64,000 bases of DNA from Paralvinella palmiformis (lineage: Eukaryota; Annelida; Polychaeta; Terebellida; Alvinellidae): the NCBI GenBank assembly GCA_025642065.1, contig JAODUP010000045.1, positions 1,593,001 to 1,657,000 on the forward strand, given 5' to 3'. Numbering within the stretch: position 1 is the first letter of the stretch; the number at the start of each line of letters is the position of its first letter. The notes under the pieces are model-generated. The model was not told the DNA's origin, did not search any database, and saw nothing but the letters and a program-made list of their open reading frames with translations. Positions 36,200 to 50,364 of this stretch are shown piece by piece. Both the position numbers and the translations under genes were made by a program.

Positions 36200-39100
36200 T
36201 TGAGCGTATTTGTCGGTGTGTGTACACATTCACCTACATGCATGATATGCAAAATATTTCATTGAGCTTATTTGGCATAACTAAATAAAACCTGTGTTGA
36301 AAGTGATTTTGTGGATATTTTTCAAAATGTTTAATTACATTATGGCAGGTGCAATTTATTCGTAGTTGTCATCAGTATCATGCATGCGAGAACAAACATA
36401 CTGGTTGATGCTAAGACAACAAGAAACATGCTTCTAAGACATAATTTACTAGATCCAAGGTCACTTTCGTTAGACAGAGGTGAAACAACATGGTACAAGA
36501 TGATCCTCAATCAAATGAGGCAATGGCAAAATAAAATCTACATCTTCCAACATTTCTGGATAAAAGCAAAAACAAAATCTGCCACAGACATAAATTTGGC
36601 ATACCACTGGCTAGAACTGAACACTTAACTGACAAAATGCTATAATTTAAATCCCACATAACCATTTGTCAATTTTTTAACCAATTCACAGCAGCTGACA
36701 ACATTCAGCAAAAATACTATGTACACTCTTGTGTCGAGTCATCTCTAGTATTCTGTACACATGCAAAAAGCTTAAAAAATTTGTTTTAGAGACCACTTCT
36801 CAGAGATACTGCTTATTTCAAAATATAGTTAGAAGCAGGACTAGAGCCATTTACACAAATACAACCATCCGGAGTACATCATAAATTTTATTGCTCCAGC
36901 TTTCAGAAACCCAGCTGGCTCCAAACTGTTGAATTATGGGCATCGTACACAAATGGTGGAATCAGGCCAGTTGGTTCCTTGTTCCTATTCAACATGTTTG
37001 CATAAAGGTTCTTCCCATGAACAAAATAATTTCTAGTGGAACCCAATCTTTGGTATGTGTGTAGTTTGGCAAGCATCACAACAGCTCGTAGAAATGATTT
37101 TGGTTTTCTGCCTTGGGGAGGTAATGCATATGTTTTGAGTGGTTGAATCCCTTCCAATTATACTAACTGTCAAACATCTTGAGCTGATATTTGGAATGTA
37201 TTCTACTAACAACATCAAAGCCACTTAATGCTGGTTAGCTTAAATCAAGATCATCCGAGAAGAATCCGCGAGCATTCCGCGGATATGTGTGATGTGGCAG
37301 GCAAGATTTTATTTCCAGAAAGAATGTACAGACCGACGTGATGCCACAAAATAATTTTGAGGATGACCTTGCCAGCATTCTTGTAAATGACATCATACAG
37401 TTGAGCAACGCCATAGCTTTTGACAAACAACTAACATTACAAATAAATAACTAGGAAACAAGAAACGAACAAACATAAGCAGCACATGCAGTCAAAACCA
37501 GGAAATTGTGATACTGGACCAACACCAACAGCTGGTCCATTCCTTGGAAGTACACTGTTGTAGTCACTGAGACTACACCTTACCACAAATTAACAAACCT
37601 CTGAAAATATTAACGTAATAAATTCCTAAGCAAATGACATCTAGCTACGTGGTTACAGGACCAGCTGAGTAAATAAACGAAGCTGTACAATGTTGTTATG
37701 GTTTGTCCAAACCGATGATGTGCACTGTGACTTGTCGAAAATCAAAAGACAGAAGGGTGATAAAATTAAAATGATCCCCCAAACTTAGTCTTGTTCACAG
37801 CCTTTACAATAACACACGCACACATACACACACTAATGCACACAATCAACAATACATACAATATATTTATTATTATCATATCATCATTAATATGTCCCGG
37901 CTTGAAATATGAGAGCAGACAATGAGGCCCACGTAAATATGCTGAACTTGTACATGTCGAGTGTTGATAATAAAACAACTATCGAAACCACCGTTTCCAG
38001 CTGTGGCCTGCCTCAGTCGCCGCTCTCTTTTATATATATATATATATATGACAACACTGCATCATTTTATTACAAAGTAAGACACTATTTATAATCATTC
38101 TAAATGGTCCAGTTTTTGTCCACCTAACTTTGTCCCACAATACACAAGAATACATTTATCTTGTGGTGCATCACCAGAGGTATTTAGTTTGTGGAGAGAA
38201 CTTTGGATCATTTCACATATATACATGTGTACACACACACACACCAAACCCATTATAATGGGTAATAATTTGATATAGCATATCAGTATGAAGCAACAGA
38301 ACTGCTACCATATTCCTAAAATAAAGAAGTGACCAACTGAAAAATACAGAATACCATGACTATTGTAGTTATGCATAGAATGCAAATTTAAAAAAAAATA
38401 CTAACATGGCTGGCTGGAAATGATCGAAGTAGAGAAAAATGTTACTGATATTTTGTGATATATCTTTCAAGACTTCATCCATAGCTACCATAACATTGTA
38501 TGAAGGCAGTAATTATAATTACGTAAGTAAAAGATCAAACAAGTAAACTCTCCCCCATTAAGAGTGTTTGCATAAGCTAATGAGAACAATAGCAATATAT
38601 TTAGTTTTCTGTGTGACGATTTCAAATATAAAGTTTGTTCAAGTGACCTCAGCATGGATCATTCCATCACTTTCCCATGTTACATAAGCACACATCACGA
38701 TTAATCTGGTATTTTATTTAACACAGAAAGTACCAAAATAGTATTATTTTATGACCTATCAATTAAGCACAAAGGATCCAGATAAACCACTTCCGGATAC
38801 CTCAGTATATGTATAAAAAACAGCAATCAAATTCCCAATTTACTTTGGTTCTTCTGCATTCATGATTTGTGTGCACAACTTGCTAAAATTCCTCTGTACT
38901 TACATGTATGCATATTTCACACACACACAGACACACACACACACAAAATAAAAACATACTAAAAATGTGCAACAATACCAAATGAAACCTGTCCACATTA
39001 TTTTAAGTATCAAAGTCTAACTAGTCAGAAGTATTTCATTCATATTCATTATCGTAATGGCTGCTTGAAAACCCCATACTAACAGCTCCATGCTGTTAAC

Positions 39101-39673
39101 CTATTACACAACATCACATGAAGATATTGGGTGAACAAACCAACAGTGTGTATCACTGTTTAACAGATCTTTGTAAATGCCCAAATTGACTATGCCGTCA
39201 AATGCAAATGAAGACTGCGAGGGCCTATTCCAAACTGAACGATGAACTGGAAAGAATAGGCAATTATCTGACCTATCTGACATGTATGTCATTAATGGCG
39301 TGAGATCACCAATTCAATGAATACACACACCATTAAATGCAGTTCATATAAAATTTTCTATTACTGGCATACTGATTGACTAAATCACTTCTACACATTA
39401 TTATGTGATATGTCAATTTTAACTTGTTTGAGAATCTATACAGGACTAAACAGTAATTATTAGCTGCATAAAAAGACTGGCTAATTAATAAACAATACAA
39501 ATGTTGACCAAACAAAGGCATTACATTAATACACACCTGTGTAGGCAATTCTAGCGTGGAAGCATTTTTTCTACACAAGACAAATACTTTACATGTTGGC
39601 TATGTTACAAGCGAGACACATTCAGTTATAACTTGTGCAGGTGGGTTGGTCCATAGATTGACTGATCACGCTA
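36200..39673. other. convergent region between SDHA and Argonaute; probably much of the Argonaute 3'UTR
   Basis: No convincing gene. On the minus strand AATAAA hexamers lie at 38713-38718 and at 36887-36892, so an Argonaute 3'UTR of 1-2.8 kb is possible. Short ORFs (36380-36628 +, 36903-37157 -) lack recognisable domains. (AT)n at 38033-38049 and small (AC)n tracts are present. Confidence 0.55.
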
Positions 39674-39782
39674 TTACGCAAAGTACATCACTCGCACAGT
39701 TTGTTCGTGTACTTGGATTGCACGAGCCATGGTGATAAATGTGCGCTCCTCGCTGCTTCCAGAGTGCTGACTCTCGCCGCTA
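39674..39782 (-). CDS. AGO: Argonaute alternative last coding exon, copy 2 (distal)
   Basis: Encodes [20 protein letters not shown], then [16 protein letters not shown] and TAA. It can be spliced from the donor at 42151 in the same phase as copy 1 and has the same length (109 nt). The acceptor is a tandem CAG/TAG (cag at 39785-39783, tag at 39782-39780); using the second would drop one Ser. Compared with copy 1, 23 of 36 residues are identical; the last block MARAI..VH..TV.VMYFA is kept, so this is not a decayed copy. Confidence 0.9.
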
Positions 39783-40370
39783 CTGAGCCGTCCAATCAGA
39801 AGGCGGATCGTGCATTGACCAATCAGTGGACAGCAGGGTGGAGTTTCAACCACAGATTGCCAATCCCAGGAGTGGTGGGTTGAGTTGTCCAAGGAGAGGT
39901 GGAGACATTATTGATAAGTAGGTGGATACAAGACACATCAATCAGCATGACGTGGACATAGCCAGGTGGATGTTGGGTGTGGGAGGGAGTGGGGCCAAAG
40001 AATTCATAATACATTTTAAGGTGGGTGAAGCATCAATTGTTACACACAGGTGAGAGTAATGAATGTGAACACAAATCATAACCTATACTTTTCATTCAGA
40101 CACTACACAGCTAGTTAGCAAGCAACCAAATTAAATAGCTGGAAGAATGATCTTTTAGGCATATGATTACAGCATGTAGTCGTGAACACAAGGCCTGCAC
40201 ACATCCCAGAATAACACAGTATAGACCCATGTGCATATTACAATACCTGGTTTACTTATGTGACTAACCTGCTATCATGGGAGGAGGCCCGTGTTTGAGC
40301 AACCACCAATTTCAAATGCAGCATTTATATAAGAGCATGAATAAAAGAAACTAAACAGCCAGCGAATACA

Positions 40371-40412
<42 letters not shown>

Positions 40413-43381
40413 TATATATATGCTATGTAAATATATATCGATAACTGGCCACAATATACAAACATGCCCTGGCCAGTGACTAGATATCAACAAGTCTTAC
40501 TGATGTGAGGCTCATAAAATATTTTCCTATAAAACCTTGTCTAACCACATCAGACACACTGGAGAAACTGCTTGAGACACTTAGTAATATAAAACATTTC
40601 TGGAGGACAAATGTGGCCAGATGTATTTGGACAGCACGGGGTGTGCACAACATGCACAGGGCAGTTGCCATGACGCGGGTCGCATCACTGCCTGGTGCAA
40701 CCTACGTCAACCAAATAGTCCAGATACAAGGTTTTTTGCTTGGAGTCGGAGGGGGCGTGCATGTTCATGCCTGCGTGCAGCACCGAATGGCACGCTTTCC
40801 ACAGAATCAGGCGAAATACATGACCTTGACAGTGTCTGGGTGGACAGAGATGGCCCGCGCCATGGCAATCAAGTTTCGTTCGTCGCTATTCCCAGAATAC
40901 TGGCTTCCCTCTCCACTGTAAATAGAATGAAGAAATGATACACATCAAACATCAGCTAAACAAATGCACCAAAGTGCCACCTGCTCAAAAAAGGTCAGCT
41001 TCCTAAATATAGTTGCCATTAACACGAGCACTGTAGGTCAAGGGCTGGATAGTGCAAACAAGAGCAATGCCACGCCCAATTTTCACAGTTAGCCACTACT
41101 AATTACTTCAACATGGCTGACAATTGGCCACTGAATGTAATTCGTATATGATCAACTGATGAAGTCTGATCCACAGAACCCTGTGTTCACATAACATTCA
41201 AGACATAATTCAGTTCATACAGATTATCAAACATACATGAGTACATGATGATGACAGGAACAAACACATCATGATGTTTGAAAGGAAAACAATGTAGAAG
41301 AGCAGTAAATAATATCTCGAGAACCATGTCCTAGCCTACCACACTATCATATGTTGAACTGTAGCCATGAAATCTTTATATATTACCTTCTGAAATGAAC
41401 TTAATCAACTGAGCAATGTCAACAAAATGTGGAGTTCAACTGTAGATGTAGAATTATATATAAAAAAGAACATCATATGTTTTAAAGATTATTTTATAAC
41501 TGTGTTACCATGAATCCAATTTAAGTATAATTTTTGTTTAAAGATATGATGTAACTTTATCTTAACTTTATTAAACAAACAGCTGTACTTTTTAATATAG
41601 TGTGCATACTGATAATATAAATGCTTCATTAAGTTTATAGACTATGAAGTAGAATATTTTGTTTGGATAAAATACTATTATATGTTAACAAGAATTTCAG
41701 TTGAGTCATTCCAAATCACATATTAGTTTTAAAAGTCTTCTGAATTTAACCTATTAAAATAAAATACCAAAATAGATTGCAAGTTTAGGACATTTACTTG
41801 TTATCACGATTACTATTCAATGGTGTTCACTCTTTAACAATGTTCCACCTGTTTACTAGCATATTTTGGCAATATATATCTTATCTCAATTATCAAAATG
41901 GCTTTACATTCTATGCTGTGTAATAAAACACACCTGTGGTATCACTACTTTTGTTTGAAGCTTCCCAATGCTTTAAAAATCTTAAAGGAAATATTATGAA
42001 AAAGGAAGAATAAATTTATGACAAACTAAAGCCCATTAATTTTTTTGTTGTTGTTTCAGATTCTGGTTATTTTTACCAATATTCTCTGGTGATATCATAA
42101 TATATAAAAGGAAGATGCACCAGTTCGTTTTGTTGCTGAAGTACACATACCTGTCATGTTCTTTCTCGACCAGATGGTATCTGGCCCTGAATGCCACCAA
42201 GTGGGCATAGTAGGCAGGAGCCGGGATAGAGACTGAGCGTGTACAGCGTACGTAGGTGTGACATAATTGGTACGTTAACATCTGGAGTTCATCAGCATTA
42301 AACAAGTTATCATCCCACAACACATGGTAATGCGATGGTCTACTGGTACCCTACAGAATAAACATATTATATTTGTGACAAAGTGCATACATATAATTTG
42401 AAGGCAATAACCATCTTGTTTAATCCCAATGAATCATTCTAATGTTGTTGGCATTCAGAACCATTTAAGTTACTATAATCTTTAAATACATAATATAGAA
42501 CAAGCATGCATTCAACACTCAAGAATTCACAAATCGATGAGAACACAAATTCCTACAAATTATTTATACCTGTATGCCCGCATGACTGCATAGGTAGAAG
42601 TCAAATTCTGTAGGATGTGTAATGCCTACATCAACAGTAGTACCAGCAGGAATGTTACCACTTTTACCCATCTGTAAATCACAAAATCACACTTAGTGTG
42701 GATTAATCAACACAAACTATTTAATAAAGATGATTGATGTTTCACGGCCACTTTAGTGCACTTCGTAGGCTAAATGGGGCGAGCGACCTCCAAAGGTAAT
42801 GAAGCAAAGTCAAAAATGAAACGCCCTTCAGATATGCTCATGCCAAGATTCGAACTCAGGTGGTAGTGATCTGTGATCCAACGTGCTACTAATTAGACCA
42901 CTGAGGCGCAGCCTTTTTAATAAAAGCCTGTAATTCTTTACTACCTCCCTATATTAATAGTCTTACATCTATTACTAGTGAAAATGACCTACAGATAACA
43001 CAATTCCAATTTCTAACGTATTTCTATTATTAAGGCAGTGTTTGCAAGAAGACATGATATTTTACATCCTAGCACTCAAATACCCAATTGCAATGGTTTG
43101 TAATAAAAGCCTGCTAGTATCGTTAATAAAATTCTAATTAAATACTTATTTTAAAAGCTTGTTTTAAACCTACAGGTGGAAAGTATAAGATCGACGCAAA
43201 ATAATTTGTATTTATAGTTATTTGTTGATTAATCAAATCTCAGTTACTGAATTATCATCCATTAATCAATTCACAAAATGACTACCATACAATTTACTGA
43301 ATTTATCAAAAACCATAATGATGTTGCTGATAATTTGGTTATTTCTAAGAATCTTTTTGTAAATATCCAATGTATATGTAG

Positions 43382-43416
<35 letters not shown>

Positions 43417-46400
43417 TAAAATGAGTCACATCTAGATTAACATTATTTCAGATCTGTATTCTGCTTTGGTGTGATACATCTGTGAGCATATTTATTTAAA
43501 ATTATTAGTGTCTGAGTCACTTCGTTCACTTCAAGGATAATTAAACCAATGCATCTATTATCACCAAAATCACAACTTTGTGGCTGTGATTTTAAGTTCC
43601 ATTAAGTGGTACAAAATATCACCATGGAAAGAATTTCACAAAATAGCAACTACCTAACACATTCTTTTGTAATAACATCACTGATAAAAGTTCTTAGAAA
43701 GTGACATATTTATGATATATGATGAATAAATATGTAGTGATGAACAATTTATTTAAAGTTAACTAGTAGCTAGACTCTGGTGTCATGATTTTGATTGATC
43801 CCTGTTAAGGATGATCAGTTTCTTTGATGTAGGAAATCTTTGTCACTTACCTGGTCCTTCTTATCAGCACAAAACAGTCTAGTGTGATGACGTTTCTGTA
43901 CTACAATAAATGTAATACCTGGCTGATAACCCATCTCTAGGTTCATACATGCTTCCCTTATAGCGCGCAGCTCATGTACTAATACCTGCAATGTCAAATA
44001 GTAAGTACAACAACATACAATGAAAATAAACAGATGGTGTGTTCTTCTTCCAGTGACAACAGCTGAGTGGGAAATGATAAACATTTGATGCTTTAAATAA
44101 CTAGTTATACTGAAAACTTTAGGCTCCCAATTCATAAGTATGAATTATCTATACAGTTAATTCAGAATTTTAACATCATTGCAGCATATTGATTATATAT
44201 ATATATTTGAGAAAAGTTCACAAAGTCTATAAGTAAAATTCGTAATACATTACGTATTAAAGAATGAACTATAAGAGTGGATAAAACATCTTTAGCAAAA
44301 CTTACTACCTGCTGGAATTGTCCTTCACTAACTCCATCTCTGTAGAAGATGATTCTCGTTGGTTTGAAGCGGGTAGATCTGTAGAACTGTACCAGCAGAT
44401 CTTTGACCATCACAGAGAGATCATTGATGATCTCCTGACGATGTGATTGAACACGTACAGTAGCTGAGTAGCGACTAGGATGAGCATCCATACTTCCTAC
44501 AACCTGTATAGATATATTAAAAAAATACATCTTTAGAAACAGTTACTAGTATCTGATATCCAATGACTGAGCAATTATTTATTACTCATTGATAATTTTT
44601 TTAAATTTTATCCTTGAATTGTTGTTTTTACCTTATACTGGCTTATTATTGTGTTTTTAATGCTGATCCACAAAAGTTAATCTATAGGTTCATTTGATTT
44701 AGGCGAAGTGCCAAGATATCATCTACACTTACGGCAGCTATGGAAGGCTTGGCTCTGTCCCCAGCAGGTGGATGGGTGACATCAGCACCAAGGAAGATAA
44801 CAGGTTCTCTGAATACAGTGGGGCTGTTTTGGGGAGAAACAACATCATATTTATCAATACCCACGAAAAAATTAGAGAGTGTAAACCTGCTGCCATCCTC
44901 TCACCATTTACTGATATATCATTGTTTAACAGACTTTCTTTGTTCTTTCTGTTTAAGATATTTAAGATGATGGCAATGCATGCATAGAATAAACTAATTA
45001 TATCATGAAATGTTTCTTATCTAACTAGGTATGACAGATACTTACCGAATGCTAGGAAGCAAAATGTTATTAATTCCACCAAGTTTGACATTAATCTTAA
45101 GACACAAGTTGGACAATGTTTGAGGTGAGGTTTTGTTGACATTCTTTGCCTGGACGCACTGTGTAGCCAAACCAATCAGGATATCACCAACTCGTTTCAC
45201 TTCAGCTGTAAGAATCATGAACAAACATTATGATATGACAACCAAGCAGGATATTGACGTGTTAAACTTCTGAACAATAGAGAATAAAGAAGGAAAACAA
45301 CCATGTCCCCCTCCCACACATAACCACACTTGAACTTTTCTTGTTGTGTTAACATTTAATGGTCATTAACTTTTCTAAACTGCAATCATTTATTTACTGG
45401 CCTTTTAGGTCACTGACTAACCATGTTGAGTGTATACTCATAAAGAGCACATAAAAAGGGTTACCATGTATAAAGGTAGACAAGATCATAACATTGCCAA
45501 GGAATACATTTTATCTAGTAAAATTAAACATCAGTGGAAAATTAAGATTTCAACTTTATCTTTAAACAAATATATGTTATCACACCAACAAATACCAGAA
45601 TATCTGGTACCCACATACTCCAACCATAATTGATAGTAATCATTCCATAATCAGCTACATATTCTGCACGCAAGATTATTAAAACAATCTGTATAACTTT
45701 TTTTAAACAGCTGGCAAGAGGTTCTTAATTACTATAAAAGTGTTTAATACGTCCAGTATGATTAAAATGAGTTACCCTATTCTATTTCTGAATGTACTAT
45801 TGGTGTATTTTGTAACTATTTTGTGTATTTGTCAGAAATTTCTGTAAATTATCTGTACACTTAATAAAGCACTTTATGGACAAGGTGATATTAAGTTGTA
45901 CTAGTTTGCGACAGTTTTAATTTTTTTTTATAATTTGGATTATTATTCATATTGTAGTATTATCACAAAATGTCTTGGGATGGTTCTTCCTAATAATACT
46001 TTATTAAATCTACATCATTTTCATTATTATTAGTCAGGATTAATAAAAACACAGTATATAAAACAACACTTACCATAAACTGGGGTTTTGCCTGGCAAGA
46101 CTACGACAATAAGTTGTAATCCAGGATAAGTGTTCTTCAGGTATCGAAACATTGGCTCCACTTGGTCAGCACCAGAAGGCATACTTACAAAAACAAGGTT
46201 GACCCATAATAGGCATACCAGCATCATTTGAGATCCTTTGTAGCTGCTGCGTGAAATTCCTGAAGAAAGTGCAATTATTCAGCTATATATAAATGTACAC
46301 ACACACACACACACGCACACACAATCTAACAAACCACAGCACAAAGTGGTATCACATGGCAAAATGGAATAAAAATAATATGATTTCCTACGCAACCCTT

Positions 46401-49400
46401 TTTTTAGTAGTGTGCATTTGTTGGGATTTGGGAAAAACATAAACATGACAAATCAGGAGCTGGCTAGCTTTGAATCCTCTCCAATAATATTGATGGGATT
46501 CTCCTTTATGACAGGCTTAAAGCTGAAACCAGTTAACATAAATACCTGACTCTACAGACTGATATTATTGCCTAATATTGATCTGGATATCACTACATGA
46601 AGTGCTCAAATTATAAAGCAGTGAACCTGTTCACTTATATTAACTTGGGGATCAGCTGTTGTAGTGATCATCAGCAAATGAGTAAGTTAATAAAGAACCA
46701 TGTCACTTTCCTTCATAAACACTGCTCAATACCACTTGTTTAAGAGGAATACATGACTTGGTATTACATGTTATTTTTCATGAGAATGGTGCTTATTGAA
46801 AGACACCAGGCTACCAGTAAACCCTACTGAAGTAGTGGAAGCTGACTTAACTATTATAATAATAATAAAAAAAAAATTCTATTGTGCTAATATCCCCTAA
46901 ATGAATTGAGCTCAGTGGCACACCTAGTACAGGGGTTGGGAAACTCAAAAGTACAGGTACAATGCAAAGGTCATCAACAAATTATCATACGGAGTGGAAA
47001 CTTAGGAAGGATAAGCAAAGTCTGAAAAGGTGAGTTTTGAGAGAAAGAAACTATGTTAATTGATGACTTAACATGTCCAGGGAGTGAATTCCAAACAAAT
47101 CAGACAGCAACTGAAAAAGCAGCATTATTTACAAATAATATATTTTTGCTGTTTAGTATCTGACCACAGAAAGTACAAAGTGTGTTTAGTGCTCGACTAC
47201 AATAATGTCACATAACTGCTCCTAGCAAATCAATGAGAAACCTAGCTACTTTCATTCCCTTGCTGCCTAACAATATCTGATTTTGGTATTTGTTTGTTGG
47301 ACCCCCACTTTATTTCTTAACAAAACCACTGAAAACCATTTCAATATTCCACTGGTATTTAGAATCTCTTTGAAATTTGCAAACTATTGCAGCTTTAAAT
47401 AGGCATAACCCTTCCTAAAGAGGATACAAAATTTATACTAAAATCATGATCTTATCTGATCACATATAGCACATTTAGAATGCAATACTAGTTAAATGTT
47501 ATGCTGCAATGAAATGGAAAAATTACCTTAATGCCTCCTCATTAACACTTCTCTGTGGAGCAAAGCATGCTATGGCCCAAACACGTATCTGAATGCCCTG
47601 AAACAGCTGCTTACCCCTCATGTCCCATACACCCTGGTTAGGTACGACCTGTGCTCGTGTCTAGTTGGGGGAAAAATAGGTATTTGCCATGAAAGAGAGT
47701 AGGTATCTTCAACACATTCACAACATTACTGTTCGTATTTAATATATATATTGTTATCTAACCTTGAAGTGCTGAAAAAGAATGAAATATGAATGTGGTT
47801 CATTAGAAATCTGTCGAGGCAAAGACATTTGTTCATAATGAAGACTGAATATACTAGAGGTTTAATTATATAAATAATTTTTTTTAAATTCACATTCATG
47901 TTAAACCATAAAAACACTGACCACAAAATAAAATACCATCAAACGGCTCATCTACAGACAACGGTAATCAAGTACAATGCCTCCTCAGAGGGTTACACCA
48001 TAACAGTAATCAGAACAGATATCACTGTCACATTGTACAGGCTTTCAGTCTCATCCCATACAATGCAGTATTACTAAAAACAAGTGTGGGCCATAATACT
48101 GGCTGGTGAACAGTAACTGACATCAACAAAAAGTTTTCCTTTACTGGCTCCTGTGTAAACAGTTACAAATATGTTTATTATCCAATAAGCCAATGATGGT
48201 CGATTAATGAAAAGTGCCTGCTAATTAAACCAGTCCATGAAAGTTCTATCTGACAATTTAGATGAAGCTGGGACATCTTTACACTCGATAATCTGTTAAT
48301 TGCATATGGCTTTCAAATGCACAAAGTGAATGTGTGTGTTAATGTTTTACTGCCACTTTTGTGCACAAGGTAAGCTAAATGGGCTGAACGACCTCCAAAG
48401 GTAATGAGGCAAAGTGATTAATATCATTTTTGCACTCATGTTCTATACAATTTCTGTTGAAATTAATTATTTCCATTTATTTAGTTTTGTTATTAATCTA
48501 TCTAATATTTTTTAAATCTCTTTCCACACCAACAAACCAATCTATAATAACATCTAAGATACAGAGTAAGGCAAGGATGCCAAAGATGACAAGTTGAATT
48601 GTTTAACCTCAGCACTGGCCACACCATGGACATATGAAGGAAGTATGAAACCTAGGAAAACATACCTCACAAACACAGGTATGAGCCAGATTCAAAACCT
48701 GCAACCTGGAGGTTTCCAGTGCAAATGCAATGTTCTAACCAATGTACCATTAGGGAGCCCGACTAAAGTTGAGTGGTCAATAAAAACAGATGATTAAGAA
48801 CTTAAATGGTCAAATGGTATAACAGTTTTCTTAGACAAATGACAATGATAACATCAGAATCTAACATATGGGATAGGACCTCTGAACCTGCTCTAAAATC
48901 CAATCTCTGAGTTAGTTTACAGGCCATAAAGCTATGATTTTTAATACACGCAAATAATTATAAAGTATAAAAAGAATAACATTAATTGGTGTGATAATTG
49001 ATAAGTTCACAGCTTTTGACAAATTGCACACTAAAGTGAATAAAACGGACACTCATGGTAACATAAAAAAAATTCAAATTTTGCAACTAAATATTATCAC
49101 CAATTAAATAAAATTAATCTGTGACAATGTGGAATGTTGTGCTTTAGCTATATATCATCCAACTATGGTAATATTAAACATTACTTAACAATCTTAACAC
49201 AAACCAAACAAGACTAATACATGATCTATATTCTGCCTCCGATTGTAACTTTAGAGACCAAGTTAATCAATATTCATAGAAATACATGAATGGTATTAAT
49301 GTGTGTGAGTGTGTAATATATAAAAATTCAGTTTATATGAATTAAAAAACCAAAAACAGTCACTCACTAATCACATAAGTTGAATTTTAATTGTTACAAC

Positions 49401-50321
49401 GCAATGGAATGATGACCTTTACATTAAGGCAGCCAACAAACTGACATTATATAGGTTTATGTATGATCAGAACAGCAGATATTTAATATATTGTGAGGTT
49501 TGTCTGGTGAGACATTTTATGACATTTTGGTTCAATATGGGTACTTTCAAATTAATTATACACTGGGAGTATAGTGAAAATAATTAACATAAACATTCTT
49601 TTGGATGACAGAGGACTAACAGCATATGATATCAGCTCCTGTCAATAACTTGAAAAACAAAATTATTAGGATTAGTGTTCCATCCAACTGAAGATAGCTG
49701 TACTGTAAAACATTAATAAAACAGATTAAAACTAAATACTAATGACATAACAAAATAAATCAAGGAACGAATAATAAAGTAAAGTTATTTAGTATTTAGT
49801 TTTACCTTGCTATAGCTAAGTTCTCCAGAACAACAAAGTACCAGTAATCACTTGTCTGTATGAGTAATATTTCACAAATATAACAAACACATCCAAGACT
49901 GTAATGTGACAATAATGGCACATTTACGATGGATAAAACTCACTTTCATTTCACACAAATTGTGATAATTTTCAGATGTCAAACACTAATTTGTGTAGGT
50001 TCTTACAACTTCAATGCCATATTTTCAAAATGATCACTGGTAGATACTCTGGATGTGCAAAGCTCACTTTTACTGGCATTTCTCACCAATATTGGTAACA
50101 AAACAAAATTGATACAGATAAATAATTGCCTATCCTGAATGGAAATTTTGACTCATAACAAAGAGCCTTTCAGCTTCAAATTCAAGGTTAAACTACCAAG
50201 TATTTGAAAATTTTCAAATATAATGGAAAAATACATGATTATCAAATTAAAGGGCATTATGATATGGAATTTGATACATTGAGAACTACATAAAATAGTA
50301 GTTTACAGTAAACTTTGAGAC

Positions 50322-50364
<43 letters not shown>

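Noticed and set aside
36903..37157. 84-codon minus-strand ORF downstream of Argonaute
   Set aside because: No recognisable domain and lies where the Argonaute 3'UTR is expected.
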